64,000 bases of DNA from assembly GCF_024741135.1 (NCBI RefSeq), contig NZ_JANSUY010000015.1, positions 1 through 64,000 of the forward strand. Reading direction: 5' to 3'. Both the position numbers and the translations under genes were made by a program. This document shows positions 1 through 9,935 of this stretch, in pieces. The notes beneath the pieces are model-generated. The model did not search any database. It had not been told where the DNA came from and saw nothing but the letters and a program-made list of their open reading frames with translations. Source of the DNA: Aquiflexum gelatinilyticum (lineage in GTDB: Bacteria; Bacteroidota; Bacteroidia; Cytophagales; Cyclobacteriaceae). Within the stretch, counting starts at the first letter, position 1. Every line of letters begins with the position of its first letter.

Positions 1-610
1 CAACCAAAACTACCCTACCAACGGAACTTGGATGCATGTCGCCGTTACCTTCGACGGAACAAAAACTACCATGTATATCAACGGTGTGGAAGACAATTCA
101 GCAACATACGCTCCTGTGACCATCAGACCTAATACCACTAATTTGCAAATTGGCGCTTGGGACGGTATTAATAGGTGGACCGGTGACCTTGATGAAGTCA
201 GGCTGTACGGAAGAGCACTCAGCAGTGCCGAAATATTAAATTTGGCAAATTCAGGAGGAGCTTTTAGAACAAATGACAATCCGGTCATAAAAGGTGGATC
301 AGAAAACTCTCAAGAAAATAATTCAGCTCTCGAAAAAAATACCCAAGAAATAGATAGACCAGGGGTTACAAGGATGTTCCCAAATCCTGTATTCGATCTG
401 ATCAACCTTAAACTTTCTAATTTTCAGGAAGACCGGGTACAGGTAAGTATATTTGACATGAAGGGCATTCTGCTTTTGGACCAAGAATTTGAAAATGAAA
501 ACGGAACCTTGGTGTTGGATATTTCTAAACTGAGCTTAAAACCCGGTACCCATGTCCTACTGGTCAATACCAACGGTAACCAACAGGTATTTAAGTTTCT
601 GAAGAAATAA
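1..610 (+). CDS. LamG-domain secreted protein with T9SS sorting domain (3' end only)
   Basis: The reading frame is open from the window edge, so the gene starts outside. The first visible residues carry a LamG/concanavalin-A-like lectin signature (TWMHVAVTFDG, then a DGINRWTGDLDEVRLYGRAL strand that is typical of the end of such a domain). After a short Ser/Asn/Glu-rich linker, the last 80 or so residues form a type A T9SS sorting domain: RMFPNPVFD start, IFDMKG middle, and a FKFLKK terminus. LamG domains commonly bind glycans or are part of secreted hydrolases, and the sorting domain means export through the outer membrane and attachment or release at the cell surface. The catalytic part, if any, is not in the window. 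It lies upstream of two pectate-lyase-like genes on the same strand, which suggests a polysaccharide-degrading neighbourhood. Confidence 0.85.
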   Translation, partial: NQNYPTNGTWMHVAVTFDGTKTTMYINGVEDNSATYAPVTIRPNTTNLQIGAWDGINRWTGDLDEVRLYGRALSSAEILNLANSGGAFRTNDNPVIKGGSENSQENNSALEKNTQEIDRPGVTRMFPNPVFDLINLKLSNFQEDRVQVSIFDMKGILLLDQEFENENGTLVLDISKLSLKPGTHVLLVNTNGNQQVFKFLKK

Positions 611-631
611 AAAAAATAAGCCATAGATTAA

Positions 632-660
632 AAAAACAAGGAAGAAATACCCTTGTTTTT
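632..660 (+). terminator. Rho-independent terminator after the LamG gene
   Basis: A 10-bp perfect stem (AAAAACAAGG at 632-641, CCTTGTTTTT at 651-660) with a 9-nt loop runs into a T tract, 21 nt after the stop codon. The A-rich left arm means it may also work on the opposite strand. Confidence 0.75.
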
Positions 661-938
661 TTGCTTTATATTCCTTGTTTTGATCAGTTCAATCAACTCT
701 TATAAAATTAATAATTAATCCAAAAAGGAGGATAAAGTGCAATCAACGTGAATATTTTCGGGTTAAATTAGAAAACCAATGTTAGTCCCATATACTTATT
801 AAAGGAGCAATAATCAACAAAATAGTTTAAATATTATTTTACATTTATTCATGAAGTTTAAAATAAAGATAATTTTCCTGTATCTCAACTATTTCAAAGA
901 TAGTTTGTCCAATAACTTCGACATACAATTCCTCAAAT
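661..938. other. AT-rich intergenic region
   Basis: Very AT-rich leader between the terminator and the first lyase gene. No convincing ORF or strong Bacteroidota promoter (TTG / TAnnTTTG) was picked out by eye. Confidence 0.4.
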
Positions 939-2417
939 ATGTATAAACTTATCACTTTGTTCAACCTCAATTTGCAGCTTAAGTATAGCATAGCTTTGAA
1001 TAAACTGATTGTTATGATTTTCTTTGCAAGCTCAACAGCATTTTCGCAAATATCTTACAATATGGATTCTACCAAAACCCTTTCATTCCCTGGTGCCGAA
1101 GGATTCGGGAAATTCACGAAAGGTGGACGTGGGGGATTAGTTTTTATTGTGACCAACCTTAATGATAGTGGACCAGGCAGTTTAAGGTGGGCATTGGAAG
1201 CAAAAGGACCAAGGATAATTGTTTTTGAGGTTTCAGGCACAATTTATTTGGAAAGCTCGATTAATGTAAGGAACCCTAATGTTACCATTGCAGGTCAATC
1301 CGCTCCTGGTGAAGGTATTACCGTTGCCAATTATTGGCTAAATTTTGCCAATATGCACAACATTATTGTCCGATTCATTCGATTCAGACCTGGAGATGTA
1401 TCCGGAGAAGAGAATCAAGCCGCCTATGGCATTTATATGGAAAATGCCATTTTTGATCACTGTACTTTTTCATGGTCAACCGACGAGATTGCAACATTCT
1501 ACAAAGTCAAGAACTTCACCATGCAGTGGTCGATAATTTCAGAAGCCTTGAACAACAGTGTGCATTCCAAAGGAAAACATGGATATGGATCAATAACTGG
1601 TGGCAAAAACGTCTCTTGGCACCATAATTTGATTGCTCACGCAACTGAAAGAATGACCATGTTCGACCACACCGGGCTTTATAAAAGCGTTCAGGAAATT
1701 CAGGATTGGAGGGGCATATCAGATTTTCGGAACAACGTTATCTACAACTGGCAAAGTAGGGCTTCTTCCAATGGGGCAGAAGGTAGTTTTAATCTGATCA
1801 ACAACTATTATAAAAAAGGACCCGCTTCAGAAGGGAATAGAGTCGATTTTATTTTGAACCCTCAGAGAACCGGAAATGGAAGCACCTATTCTTATGGCAA
1901 GTTTTACGTAGATGGAAATATCCTTGAAGGAAACGAAAAAATCACTCAAGACAACTGGTCCGGCGTTAGGCTTGAAAATACTCCTTTACATAATGAGTTT
2001 TTTAGAAAAGTAAAGGTTTCGGAGCCTTTCTATATTCCAAATGGAATTTATTCTTTTAAGGAAACAGCTAGGGAATCATATGAAAAAGTACTCAGTTTTG
2101 CAGGAGCTAGCCTTCATCGGGATCAAGTTGATAAAAGAATTATCCATGAAACAAAGTCAGGAACTCATACTTTTCTTGGCTCCAAAGGTAGTGAGGGCGG
2201 AATAATTGATAGCCAAATCGATGTCGGTGGATGGCCTGAATTAAAGTCCCTTCCTCCTCTTCAAGATTCTGATAGAGATGGTATGCCCAATATTTGGGAA
2301 GTAAAAATGGGGTTAAATCCAGAAAAAGGGGATGCACGATTTTTTGATTTGGATCCTAACTATACAAACATTGAAGTTTATTTAAACAGCTTGGTAAATC
2401 ACTTAATGGATAATTGA
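939..2417 (+). CDS. Pectate-lyase-like secreted protein (short paralog)
   Basis: A 492-aa secreted right-handed beta-helix protein of the pectate lyase (PL1-like) type. A long n-region leads into a hydrophobic signal segment ending near residue 37 (STAFSQ). The lyase domain starts at FPGAEGFGKF (about residue 48) and holds the family-typical runs LNDSGPGSLRWALE, VTIAGQSAPGEGI, IIVRFIRFRPGD, WSTDE and FRNNVIYNW. A short calcium-binding-like motif (DSDRDGMPNIWE) lies close to the C-terminus. Such enzymes cleave pectate or related uronic-acid polymers by beta-elimination. Unlike the next gene it has no T9SS sorting domain and simply ends at NHLMDN, so it is probably periplasmic or released another way. 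It is nearly identical to the lyase domain of the 2251-aa protein downstream. The substrate is not proven. Confidence 0.85.
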   Translation: MYKLITLFNLNLQLKYSIALNKLIVMIFFASSTAFSQISYNMDSTKTLSFPGAEGFGKFTKGGRGGLVFIVTNLNDSGPGSLRWALEAKGPRIIVFEVSGTIYLESSINVRNPNVTIAGQSAPGEGITVANYWLNFANMHNIIVRFIRFRPGDVSGEENQAAYGIYMENAIFDHCTFSWSTDEIATFYKVKNFTMQWSIISEALNNSVHSKGKHGYGSITGGKNVSWHHNLIAHATERMTMFDHTGLYKSVQEIQDWRGISDFRNNVIYNWQSRASSNGAEGSFNLINNYYKKGPASEGNRVDFILNPQRTGNGSTYSYGKFYVDGNILEGNEKITQDNWSGVRLENTPLHNEFFRKVKVSEPFYIPNGIYSFKETARESYEKVLSFAGASLHRDQVDKRIIHETKSGTHTFLGSKGSEGGIIDSQIDVGGWPELKSLPPLQDSDRDGMPNIWEVKMGLNPEKGDARFFDLDPNYTNIEVYLNSLVNHLMDN

Positions 2418-3041
2418 GAAAGGCTGCTAAGTGATTCTTTATAAATTAAAAAATAGCATATCAATTTAAAAACTTGTTAAACATAAGATGAAGTTCATAG
2501 GCTTGGATGAAAGATTAAATAATGAAATATTTGACAATGTTGGATTTTGTGCTAGACCATTAGTCCCGATAAAAGTGATATTGCCCGTTATTATAGATTA
2601 ACAATATAGGTTTTGAAAAATATCAATCTAACTTGATTTAAATATAGGAGGATGTTTTTTTCTTTTTGGTTAAGTGTTTCTTCTGGAAATCTAGCACAGT
2701 TTGGTTAATATCCAATGTTCCTATGGAGGATGAAAAGTGAACTTTTTAGTCAATTTAAGTCTCTACACTCAACTCAGCCAGCCAAGAGGGAATATTTGTA
2801 CCTACATAATTGGTTATATTTTGATCCTCATTTTTTTGCCATCATTCACTCAAAAACTGTTATATAAATATCAATTTTTGATTCAAGTGTTTATTTTATA
2901 AAATTTATTTCAAATTAATCAAACCTGAAAGCTTAATCACCCATCTAAAAGCCTTCAGAAAAATAATTTCTTTTCCTTTCTTAAAAAATGGAAGGAATGG
3001 TTGTACCCATTTGGTTTTTACAATAAACAACCTAGTAATAT
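2418..3041. other. AT-rich gap between the paralogous lyase genes
   Basis: About 620 bases with no ORF that looks real and no recognisable terminator or mobile-element remnant. The strong similarity of the flanking genes does not extend visibly into this spacer. Confidence 0.4.
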
Positions 3042-6000
3042 ATGAAATTTAGTTTTATTTGGATTACCCTTTGGTTATTTGCCCAAATAGCCTTTGCCCA
3101 AAACACCACTATCCCTGCATTTCCGGGTGCGGAAGGGTTTGGAAAATATACTTCGGGTGGACGCAGTGGCAAAGTATATATTGTGACCAACCTTAATGAC
3201 AGTGGACCTGGGAGTTTAAGGTGGGCATTGGAAGCAATAGGACCAAGGATAATTGTTTTTGAGGTTTCGGGCACAATCTATTTGGAAAGTTCAATTAATG
3301 TAAGGAACCCTAATGTTACCATTGCAGGCCAATCCGCTCCTGGTGAAGGCATTACCGTAGCCAATTATTGGCTGAATTTTGCCAATATGCACAACATTAT
3401 TGTCCGATTCATTCGATTCAGACCAGGAGATATGTCCGGAAAAGAGAATCAAGCCGCCTATGGCATTTATATGGACAATGCCATTTTTGACCACTGTACC
3501 TTTTCATGGTCAACCGACGAGGTTGCAACATTCTATAAGGTTAAGAACTTCACAATGCAGTGGTCGATAATTTCAGAAGCTTTGAACAATAGTGTGCATT
3601 CCAAAGGCCTTCATGGATATGGATCGATAACCGGTGGCAAAGATGTATCTTGGCATCATAACTTGATAGCTCACGCAACTGAAAGAATGACCATGTTTGA
3701 CCACACTGGGCTTTATAATAGCCTACAGGAAATTCAGGATTGGAGGGGCATTGTGGATTTTCGGAACAACGTTATCTACAACTGGCATAGCAGGGCTTCT
3801 TCCAATGGGGCTGAAGGTAGTTTTAATCTGATCAACAACTACTATAAAAAAGGACCCGCTGCCGAAGGGAATAGAGTCGATTTTATTTTGAACCCTCAGA
3901 GAACCGGAAATGGAAGCTCCTATTCATACGGTAAGTTTTTTGTTAAGGGTAATTTATTAGAGGGCAATCCTGCGATTAACTTCGACAATTGGAATGGCGT
4001 GAGGTTGGAAAACGCTGAACTTCACAATGAATTTATCAATCAGGTAAAAGTAACGACACCCTTCACAATATCTAGTGATATCTATAAATTTGAAGAATCA
4101 GCACAGGAATCTTATCAAAAGGTGCTCGATTTTGCAGGAGCAAGTTTATACAGAGACCCAGTAGATCTAAGGATTATTAATGAAACCAGAACCGGAACTT
4201 TTACATACAAAGGATCCAATGGAAGCACAGGCGGCATCATCGACTCCCAAAAAGACGTGGGTGGATGGCCTGTTTTAAAATCATTACCGGCTCCAAAGGA
4301 TACTGACCGGGATGGGATGCCGGATGTATGGGAAGCTGAAAATGGATTGAATCCGAATTTGGCTGATCACAATGGCTATAAGCTAAGTAGTAGCTATACC
4401 AATATTGAAGTATATATCAATGGTCTTGTCAAGCATATTTCTGAACCAGACGCTGTGGTTGCCCCTTCTACCCCCCAATTGGAAAGTCCCTTGAATAATG
4501 CCGTTGGGATTGCTAAAACCACTCCACTGAAATGGAAAAGTGCCTCTAATGCACAAAGTTATCAAATACAAGTCTCCAAAACCCAAGATTTTGGCACCTT
4601 GGTTACCAATGTAGAAAATTTGACTTCCCTTCAATATGCTGTTCCAAATCTGGAAGATAATACCCAATATTACTGGCGGGTCAGGGCAAAAAACAATACA
4701 GGAACAAGTTCATGGTCTTCGGTTTGGAATTTCAAAACTCTACAGCCTTTATCGGTACCGGAAATCCCAAAACCTATTAATCCTAGCAACGGAAGTAAGG
4801 ACCTTCCAAATACTCTGCTACTGGAATGGAGCAAAGTGACAGGTGCGCAAACTTATCGTGTACAAGTTGCTAAAGACGCCACATTTTCCTCGATGGTTTA
4901 TGATATTTACAATTTGACTGGACAAAACATTGAGGTTAAAAACCTTGAGCCAGGTTCCTCCTTTGCTTGGAGGGTCAGGGCAACAAATGAGGCCGGAAGT
5001 AGCAACTTTTCAGAGGCATGGACTTTTTCCACTCAAGTAAATACTACAACCGAAGTGATTTCTGTAACAGGTGTTACCCTTAATCCTACAAAAGCAAGTA
5101 TAGAAATTTCTAAATCATTACAAATCAACGCCACAGTTTTACCCTCGAATGCAAGCAATAAAACTGTTTCCTGGATTTCTTCTAACCCAAGCATTGCAAG
5201 TGTAAGCCCTTCAGGGTTGGTAACAGGAATAAAAAGCGGGACAGCCTTGATTACTGCCTCATCGCAGGACGGGAATTTTACCTCCACTTCCGAAATCACC
5301 GTGGCTACCAATGTGCCAATGGGTATTTCCGGATTTACCTTGGTAAATGCCGATTCCGATTCTGATATCGGGAGTATATCCGACGGAAATCATCTGGATA
5401 TCAATGAAATTGAGGGATTGAACCTGAATATCCGGGTAAACACCAATCCAGGATTAGTGGGTAGCGTTGCTTTGAGTTTAACAGGTCCTGTCAATGCAAA
5501 CATTACAGAGAATGTTGCTCCATATGCATTGTTCGGTGACAACAGGGGGAATTATAATGGAAAATTATTGCAGGCGGGTGAATATACTTTGGAAGCTGTA
5601 CCTTACCCAGAACCCAATTTAGGCGGAACTAAGGGGAATCCAATGACTGTCAAATTTACTATCGGAGAAAAAATTTCCGCACCTGCAAGTCCTAAACTTT
5701 CAAGTCCACTTGACAATAGTACGGGATTGTCCACTACCTTGAAACTTGCTTGGAACGCAGTTGCCAATGCAGATTCTTATGGTATTGAGGTTTCTAAAAA
5801 TCCGGATTTCAGTTCTTTGGTGATCAACAACAACAGCCTGAAAACAAACGAATTTACTGTTTCTGGACTGCAGGAAGATACCACCTATTTTTGGAGGGTA
5901 AGGGCAACAAATTCCTCTGGAAGCAGCCCCTACTCTACTGTTTGGACTTTTAGGACAATCAAACCGATTGTGGTGCCTGCTGTCCCGACACTCCTCAGTC

Positions 6001-9000
6001 CTTCCGATGGAGCAAAAGACCTAAGCCTTTCCCTAAGTTTGCAGTGGAATGCCGTGACAGGTGCCAAGACTTATCGCGTCCAGGTTTCAAAGGAAAGCAA
6101 CTTTGCTACTCTATTTCTCGACAATACTTCGGTAACTACAAATTCTCTCCAGGTCAATAACCTTGAGGAAGGCTTGACTTACTATTGGAGAGTCAGTTCG
6201 ACCAATGAAGCCGGAAACAGCAGCTTTTCTTCAGCATGGAATTTCACAACGAAGCCACCTACAAACGAAGTCATACCTGTGACCGGAATTTCTATTGATC
6301 CGACAAAAGCCGACTTGGAAGTTTCCAAAACATTGCAATTGTCAGCTACGGTTTTACCTATCAATGCAAACAATAAAACAGTTTCATTTACTTCTTCCAA
6401 TTCAAGTATTGCAAGTGTAAGCCCTACTGGCTTGGTAACTGGAATAAAAAGCGGTGCCGCCCTGATTACCGCCACATCGGAGGATGGAAATTTTACGGCT
6501 ATTTCTGAAATTACCGTTTCCTCCCCTGCGGCATTGGGTATTGCCCAATTTACATTGGTCAATGCGGACTCGGATACCGATATCCTCGAACTTACAAACG
6601 GCAGTATTTTGGATATCAATCAGGTTTTGGGGTTGAATTTAAATATCCGTGTCAACACCAACCCAGAAACCGTTGGTAGTGTAGCCATCAGTATTTCAGG
6701 CCCTGTCAGCGCCACTATCACAGAAAATGTGGCTCCTTATGCCTTGTTTGGAGACAGCAATGGCAATTATAATGGGAGAATTTTACCAGAAGGATCATAT
6801 TCGTTGGAGGCTGTACCCTATTCAGAACCTAATTTTGGAGGAATCAAAGGCACTCCCCTTTCAATCCAATTCTCGATTGCTGAAAAGATTTTGGCACCTG
6901 CCATCCCTACACTCAGCAGTCCAGCTGACAACACTACCGGCCTGGCAACTAGCATAATACTGACTTGGAACCCTGTGGCCAATGCAGAAACTTATGCCAT
7001 TGAACTTTCTAAAAACCCGGATTTCAGTTCATTGGTAGTCAACAACAACAGCCTGAAAACAAACGAGTTCACTGTTTCAGGACTTCAGGAAGACACCTCC
7101 TATTATTGGAGGGTAAAAGCGACAAATTCCGCAGGAAGCAGCCCCTACTCTACTGTTTGGACTTTCAGGACTGTCAAACCGATTGTGGTGCCTGCGGTCC
7201 CTACACTCCTCAGTCCTTCCAATGGAGCAAAAGACCTAAGCCTTTCACCAAGTTTACTGTGGAATTCCGTGACTGGTGCAAAGACTTATCGCATCCAAAT
7301 TTCGAAAGAAAGCAGTTTTGGTACCATCCTGATCGACAATGCAACTTTGACCGGAAATACTTTTCAAGCCAATAACCTCGAGGAGGGAGTTACCTACTAT
7401 TGGAGGGTCAATGCAGCAAATGAAGCAGGAAACAGCATTTTCTCATCAGCATGGAGTTTCCAGACAAAAATTTCATTAAAAGCTCCGGTAGCACCGACTT
7501 TGATCAATCCTTCTGATAAAAGCACCGATTTGGCAACCACCTTGAAATTATCTTGGTCTGCTGTCGCAAATGCAGAAACCTACACGATAGAGCTTTCTAA
7601 AAACCCAGATTTCAGTTCATTGGTAGCCAACAACAACAGTCTGAAAACAAACGAGTTTACTGTTTCAGGACTTCAGGAAGATACCTCCTATTATTGGAGG
7701 GTAAGGGCAACAAATTCCGCAGGAAGCAGCCCCTACTCGACCGTTTGGACTTTCAAGACCATCAAGCCTCTTTTGACTCCGGAGGTACCAACTCTATTGA
7801 GCCCTCTTGATGGAGCAAAAGATGTTTCTACTAACACAAGCTTGCAATGGAATGCAGTAACCGATGCAAAGACTTATCGCATCCAAATTTCGAAAGAAAG
7901 CAGTTTTGGTACCATACTAATCGACAATGCAACTTTGACAGGAAATACTTTTCAAGTCAATAGCCTCGAGGAGGGGGTTACCTACTATTGGAGGGTCAAT
8001 GCAGCAAATGAAGCAGGAATCAGCAACTTCTCTTCAGCATGGAGTTTCCAGACAAAAATTTCAATAATAGCTCCGGTAGCACCGACTTTGATCAATCCTT
8101 CTGATAAGAGTACAGGCTTGGCCACTACCTTGAAATTATCTTGGTCTACTGTCACAGGTGCAGAAGGCTACACCTTAGAACTTTCCAAAAATGCAGACTT
8201 CAGTTCATTGATCAATTCTAACAGCGGTCTTACCGCCAATGAGTTTGTCCTATCAGGATTAGAAGAAGGCAGTCAATATTATTGGAGAGTCAAGGCTTCC
8301 AATTCAGCAGGAAGCAGTCCATACTCTCAGGTTTGGTCTTTTACCACTAAAGAAAAAATCAATCCTCCCGCTTCCCCTACATTACTTGGACCAAACCATG
8401 AATCTGTAAGTTTGACCGGAAAGATTACATTCACCTGGACCAAATCTGAAGGCTCAATGTCCTATGGCATTCAAATTTCAAAAAGTCAGGATTTTACAAT
8501 GAAGCAGGTAGACATAACAGGAATCCAAACTGAATCAATTGATATCAGCGACTTGGAGAATGGAGTCACCTATTATTGGAGGGTTTACGCTTCCAATGAA
8601 GGAGGAAACAGCGGATTTTCAGAGATATGGAAATTTGAAACCCTTGCCCTTCCTGATGTCCCTGTACTGTTTAGCCCATCAAATGGGAAGAAGGATCTGG
8701 GGTTAAATTCCACTTTGCTTTGGGAAAGTACTTTGGGTGCAGTTACCTATAGATTACAAGTTTCCAAAACAAAGGATTTTTCCCAAAATTTGATTGATCA
8801 AAGCAATATTTCCGAAACCTCATTTACTCTCGAGAATCTTGAGGAAGGCATCATTTATTATTGGAGGGTCAGGGCGAGCAACGCCGCAGGCAACAGTGCC
8901 TTTTCCTCCACATGGGAGTTTACCACTGAAAAGCCACTGAAAGCGCCAACTGCACCTATTTTGCTGAGCCCAAGTTCAGGCACACTTATGAACTTCGAGG

Positions 9001-9797
9001 AAGTTGTCCTTGGATGGAAAACAGTCATTGATGCCGAAAGGTATCAGGTACAAGTTTCCAAATATTCCAATTTTAGTCAGGCTATTGTTTTTGATAACAA
9101 TACCGTCAGTACTGACCAAGTCCCAGTTGATGGTCTTGAACCCAATGAGGTTTATTTCTGGAGGGTAAGGGCGATCAATATTGTAGGTACAAGTCCATAT
9201 TCTTCAGTTTGGAACTTCATTACCTTGCCTCTTCCTGATTTGGACTCACCTCTCCTGGTAAGTCCGACAAAGGGCGCGGAGGTTGATACGGCCTCTGTTG
9301 AGTTTGAATGGGAAACCGTGACGGATGCTGAATTCTATGAGTTGCAGTTAGCTTTAGACAGCACTTTTACCAACCAAGTAATACGCTTCTCACAAATTTT
9401 AGAAACAAAGTTCAGGGTAGACAGCCTTGAAATAGGCAAATCGTATTATTGGAAAGTAATTGCAAATGGTAAACGACCTTCAAGTGAATCGGAAATATGG
9501 AAATTTACAATTAATGAAGATGGGGATTTAATCAAAGCGAATATTTCCCCTGTTACCATAAAAACTTATCCGAATCCATTCAAAGATAAAATTACCCTTG
9601 AATTTTCAAGGCCTATTGAGGGAGAGGTATTCATCCATATTTTCGATAACAAGGGATTATCTGTATTCGAGGAAAAAGTGGATGGAATCGACGAAAACCT
9701 AATCATCATTATTCCTCCGGGATTACCTTCAGGAATGTATGTCATCAAAATTCAAGGATTTGGAGTACTCGAGAGTAAAAAGGTATTAAAAAAATAA
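3042..9797 (+). CDS. Giant pectate-lyase-like / Fn3 / BIG2 repeat protein with T9SS domain
   Basis: A 2251-aa multidomain secreted protein. Residues 1-20 are a signal peptide (LFAQIAFAQ end); about 25-460 is the PL1-like lyase domain with a DTDRDGMPDVWE calcium motif. Two Fn3-like domains (about 474-665) are followed by a BIG2-like domain (about 667-755) and a module starting FTLVNADSDSDI (about 757-873). The same four-part block is then repeated, after which nine more Fn3-like domains follow, giving 13 Fn3-like domains in all, most ending with YYWRVRATN and a W-x-F-x-T strand. The C-terminus is a type A T9SS sorting domain (TYPNPFKDKI ... SKKVLKK). The likely role is a surface-displayed or released lyase held away from the cell by a long stalk. 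Several Fn3 copies are almost identical in DNA, a sign of recent internal duplication. Lyase specificity is inferred from family only. Confidence 0.88.
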   Translation: MKFSFIWITLWLFAQIAFAQNTTIPAFPGAEGFGKYTSGGRSGKVYIVTNLNDSGPGSLRWALEAIGPRIIVFEVSGTIYLESSINVRNPNVTIAGQSAPGEGITVANYWLNFANMHNIIVRFIRFRPGDMSGKENQAAYGIYMDNAIFDHCTFSWSTDEVATFYKVKNFTMQWSIISEALNNSVHSKGLHGYGSITGGKDVSWHHNLIAHATERMTMFDHTGLYNSLQEIQDWRGIVDFRNNVIYNWHSRASSNGAEGSFNLINNYYKKGPAAEGNRVDFILNPQRTGNGSSYSYGKFFVKGNLLEGNPAINFDNWNGVRLENAELHNEFINQVKVTTPFTISSDIYKFEESAQESYQKVLDFAGASLYRDPVDLRIINETRTGTFTYKGSNGSTGGIIDSQKDVGGWPVLKSLPAPKDTDRDGMPDVWEAENGLNPNLADHNGYKLSSSYTNIEVYINGLVKHISEPDAVVAPSTPQLESPLNNAVGIAKTTPLKWKSASNAQSYQIQVSKTQDFGTLVTNVENLTSLQYAVPNLEDNTQYYWRVRAKNNTGTSSWSSVWNFKTLQPLSVPEIPKPINPSNGSKDLPNTLLLEWSKVTGAQTYRVQVAKDATFSSMVYDIYNLTGQNIEVKNLEPGSSFAWRVRATNEAGSSNFSEAWTFSTQVNTTTEVISVTGVTLNPTKASIEISKSLQINATVLPSNASNKTVSWISSNPSIASVSPSGLVTGIKSGTALITASSQDGNFTSTSEITVATNVPMGISGFTLVNADSDSDIGSISDGNHLDINEIEGLNLNIRVNTNPGLVGSVALSLTGPVNANITENVAPYALFGDNRGNYNGKLLQAGEYTLEAVPYPEPNLGGTKGNPMTVKFTIGEKISAPASPKLSSPLDNSTGLSTTLKLAWNAVANADSYGIEVSKNPDFSSLVINNNSLKTNEFTVSGLQEDTTYFWRVRATNSSGSSPYSTVWTFRTIKPIVVPAVPTLLSPSDGAKDLSLSLSLQWNAVTGAKTYRVQVSKESNFATLFLDNTSVTTNSLQVNNLEEGLTYYWRVSSTNEAGNSSFSSAWNFTTKPPTNEVIPVTGISIDPTKADLEVSKTLQLSATVLPINANNKTVSFTSSNSSIASVSPTGLVTGIKSGAALITATSEDGNFTAISEITVSSPAALGIAQFTLVNADSDTDILELTNGSILDINQVLGLNLNIRVNTNPETVGSVAISISGPVSATITENVAPYALFGDSNGNYNGRILPEGSYSLEAVPYSEPNFGGIKGTPLSIQFSIAEKILAPAIPTLSSPADNTTGLATSIILTWNPVANAETYAIELSKNPDFSSLVVNNNSLKTNEFTVSGLQEDTSYYWRVKATNSAGSSPYSTVWTFRTVKPIVVPAVPTLLSPSNGAKDLSLSPSLLWNSVTGAKTYRIQISKESSFGTILIDNATLTGNTFQANNLEEGVTYYWRVNAANEAGNSIFSSAWSFQTKISLKAPVAPTLINPSDKSTDLATTLKLSWSAVANAETYTIELSKNPDFSSLVANNNSLKTNEFTVSGLQEDTSYYWRVRATNSAGSSPYSTVWTFKTIKPLLTPEVPTLLSPLDGAKDVSTNTSLQWNAVTDAKTYRIQISKESSFGTILIDNATLTGNTFQVNSLEEGVTYYWRVNAANEAGISNFSSAWSFQTKISIIAPVAPTLINPSDKSTGLATTLKLSWSTVTGAEGYTLELSKNADFSSLINSNSGLTANEFVLSGLEEGSQYYWRVKASNSAGSSPYSQVWSFTTKEKINPPASPTLLGPNHESVSLTGKITFTWTKSEGSMSYGIQISKSQDFTMKQVDITGIQTESIDISDLENGVTYYWRVYASNEGGNSGFSEIWKFETLALPDVPVLFSPSNGKKDLGLNSTLLWESTLGAVTYRLQVSKTKDFSQNLIDQSNISETSFTLENLEEGIIYYWRVRASNAAGNSAFSSTWEFTTEKPLKAPTAPILLSPSSGTLMNFEEVVLGWKTVIDAERYQVQVSKYSNFSQAIVFDNNTVSTDQVPVDGLEPNEVYFWRVRAINIVGTSPYSSVWNFITLPLPDLDSPLLVSPTKGAEVDTASVEFEWETVTDAEFYELQLALDSTFTNQVIRFSQILETKFRVDSLEIGKSYYWKVIANGKRPSSESEIWKFTINEDGDLIKANISPVTIKTYPNPFKDKITLEFSRPIEGEVFIHIFDNKGLSVFEEKVDGIDENLIIIIPPGLPSGMYVIKIQGFGVLESKKVLKK

Positions 9798-9935
9798 TAT
9801 AAATAAATTGAATCTGACATAATAAAAAAAAATATATGATTCCTAATAAATGCCCTTAAAAAATTTTAATAATTAGTTTCATAGATTTGTTGTTGTGTTT
9901 TAAAAAGCGTTTCTTGTAGTAAAATAAGAAATGAT

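Noticed and set aside
6182-6619. 145-codon minus-strand frame
   Set aside because: Antisense shadow of the BIG2/Fn3 part of the giant secreted protein.
5800-7760. Regularly spaced repeats that could suggest a CRISPR-like array
   Set aside because: They lie in one long open frame and encode Fn3-like modules of about 95 residues.
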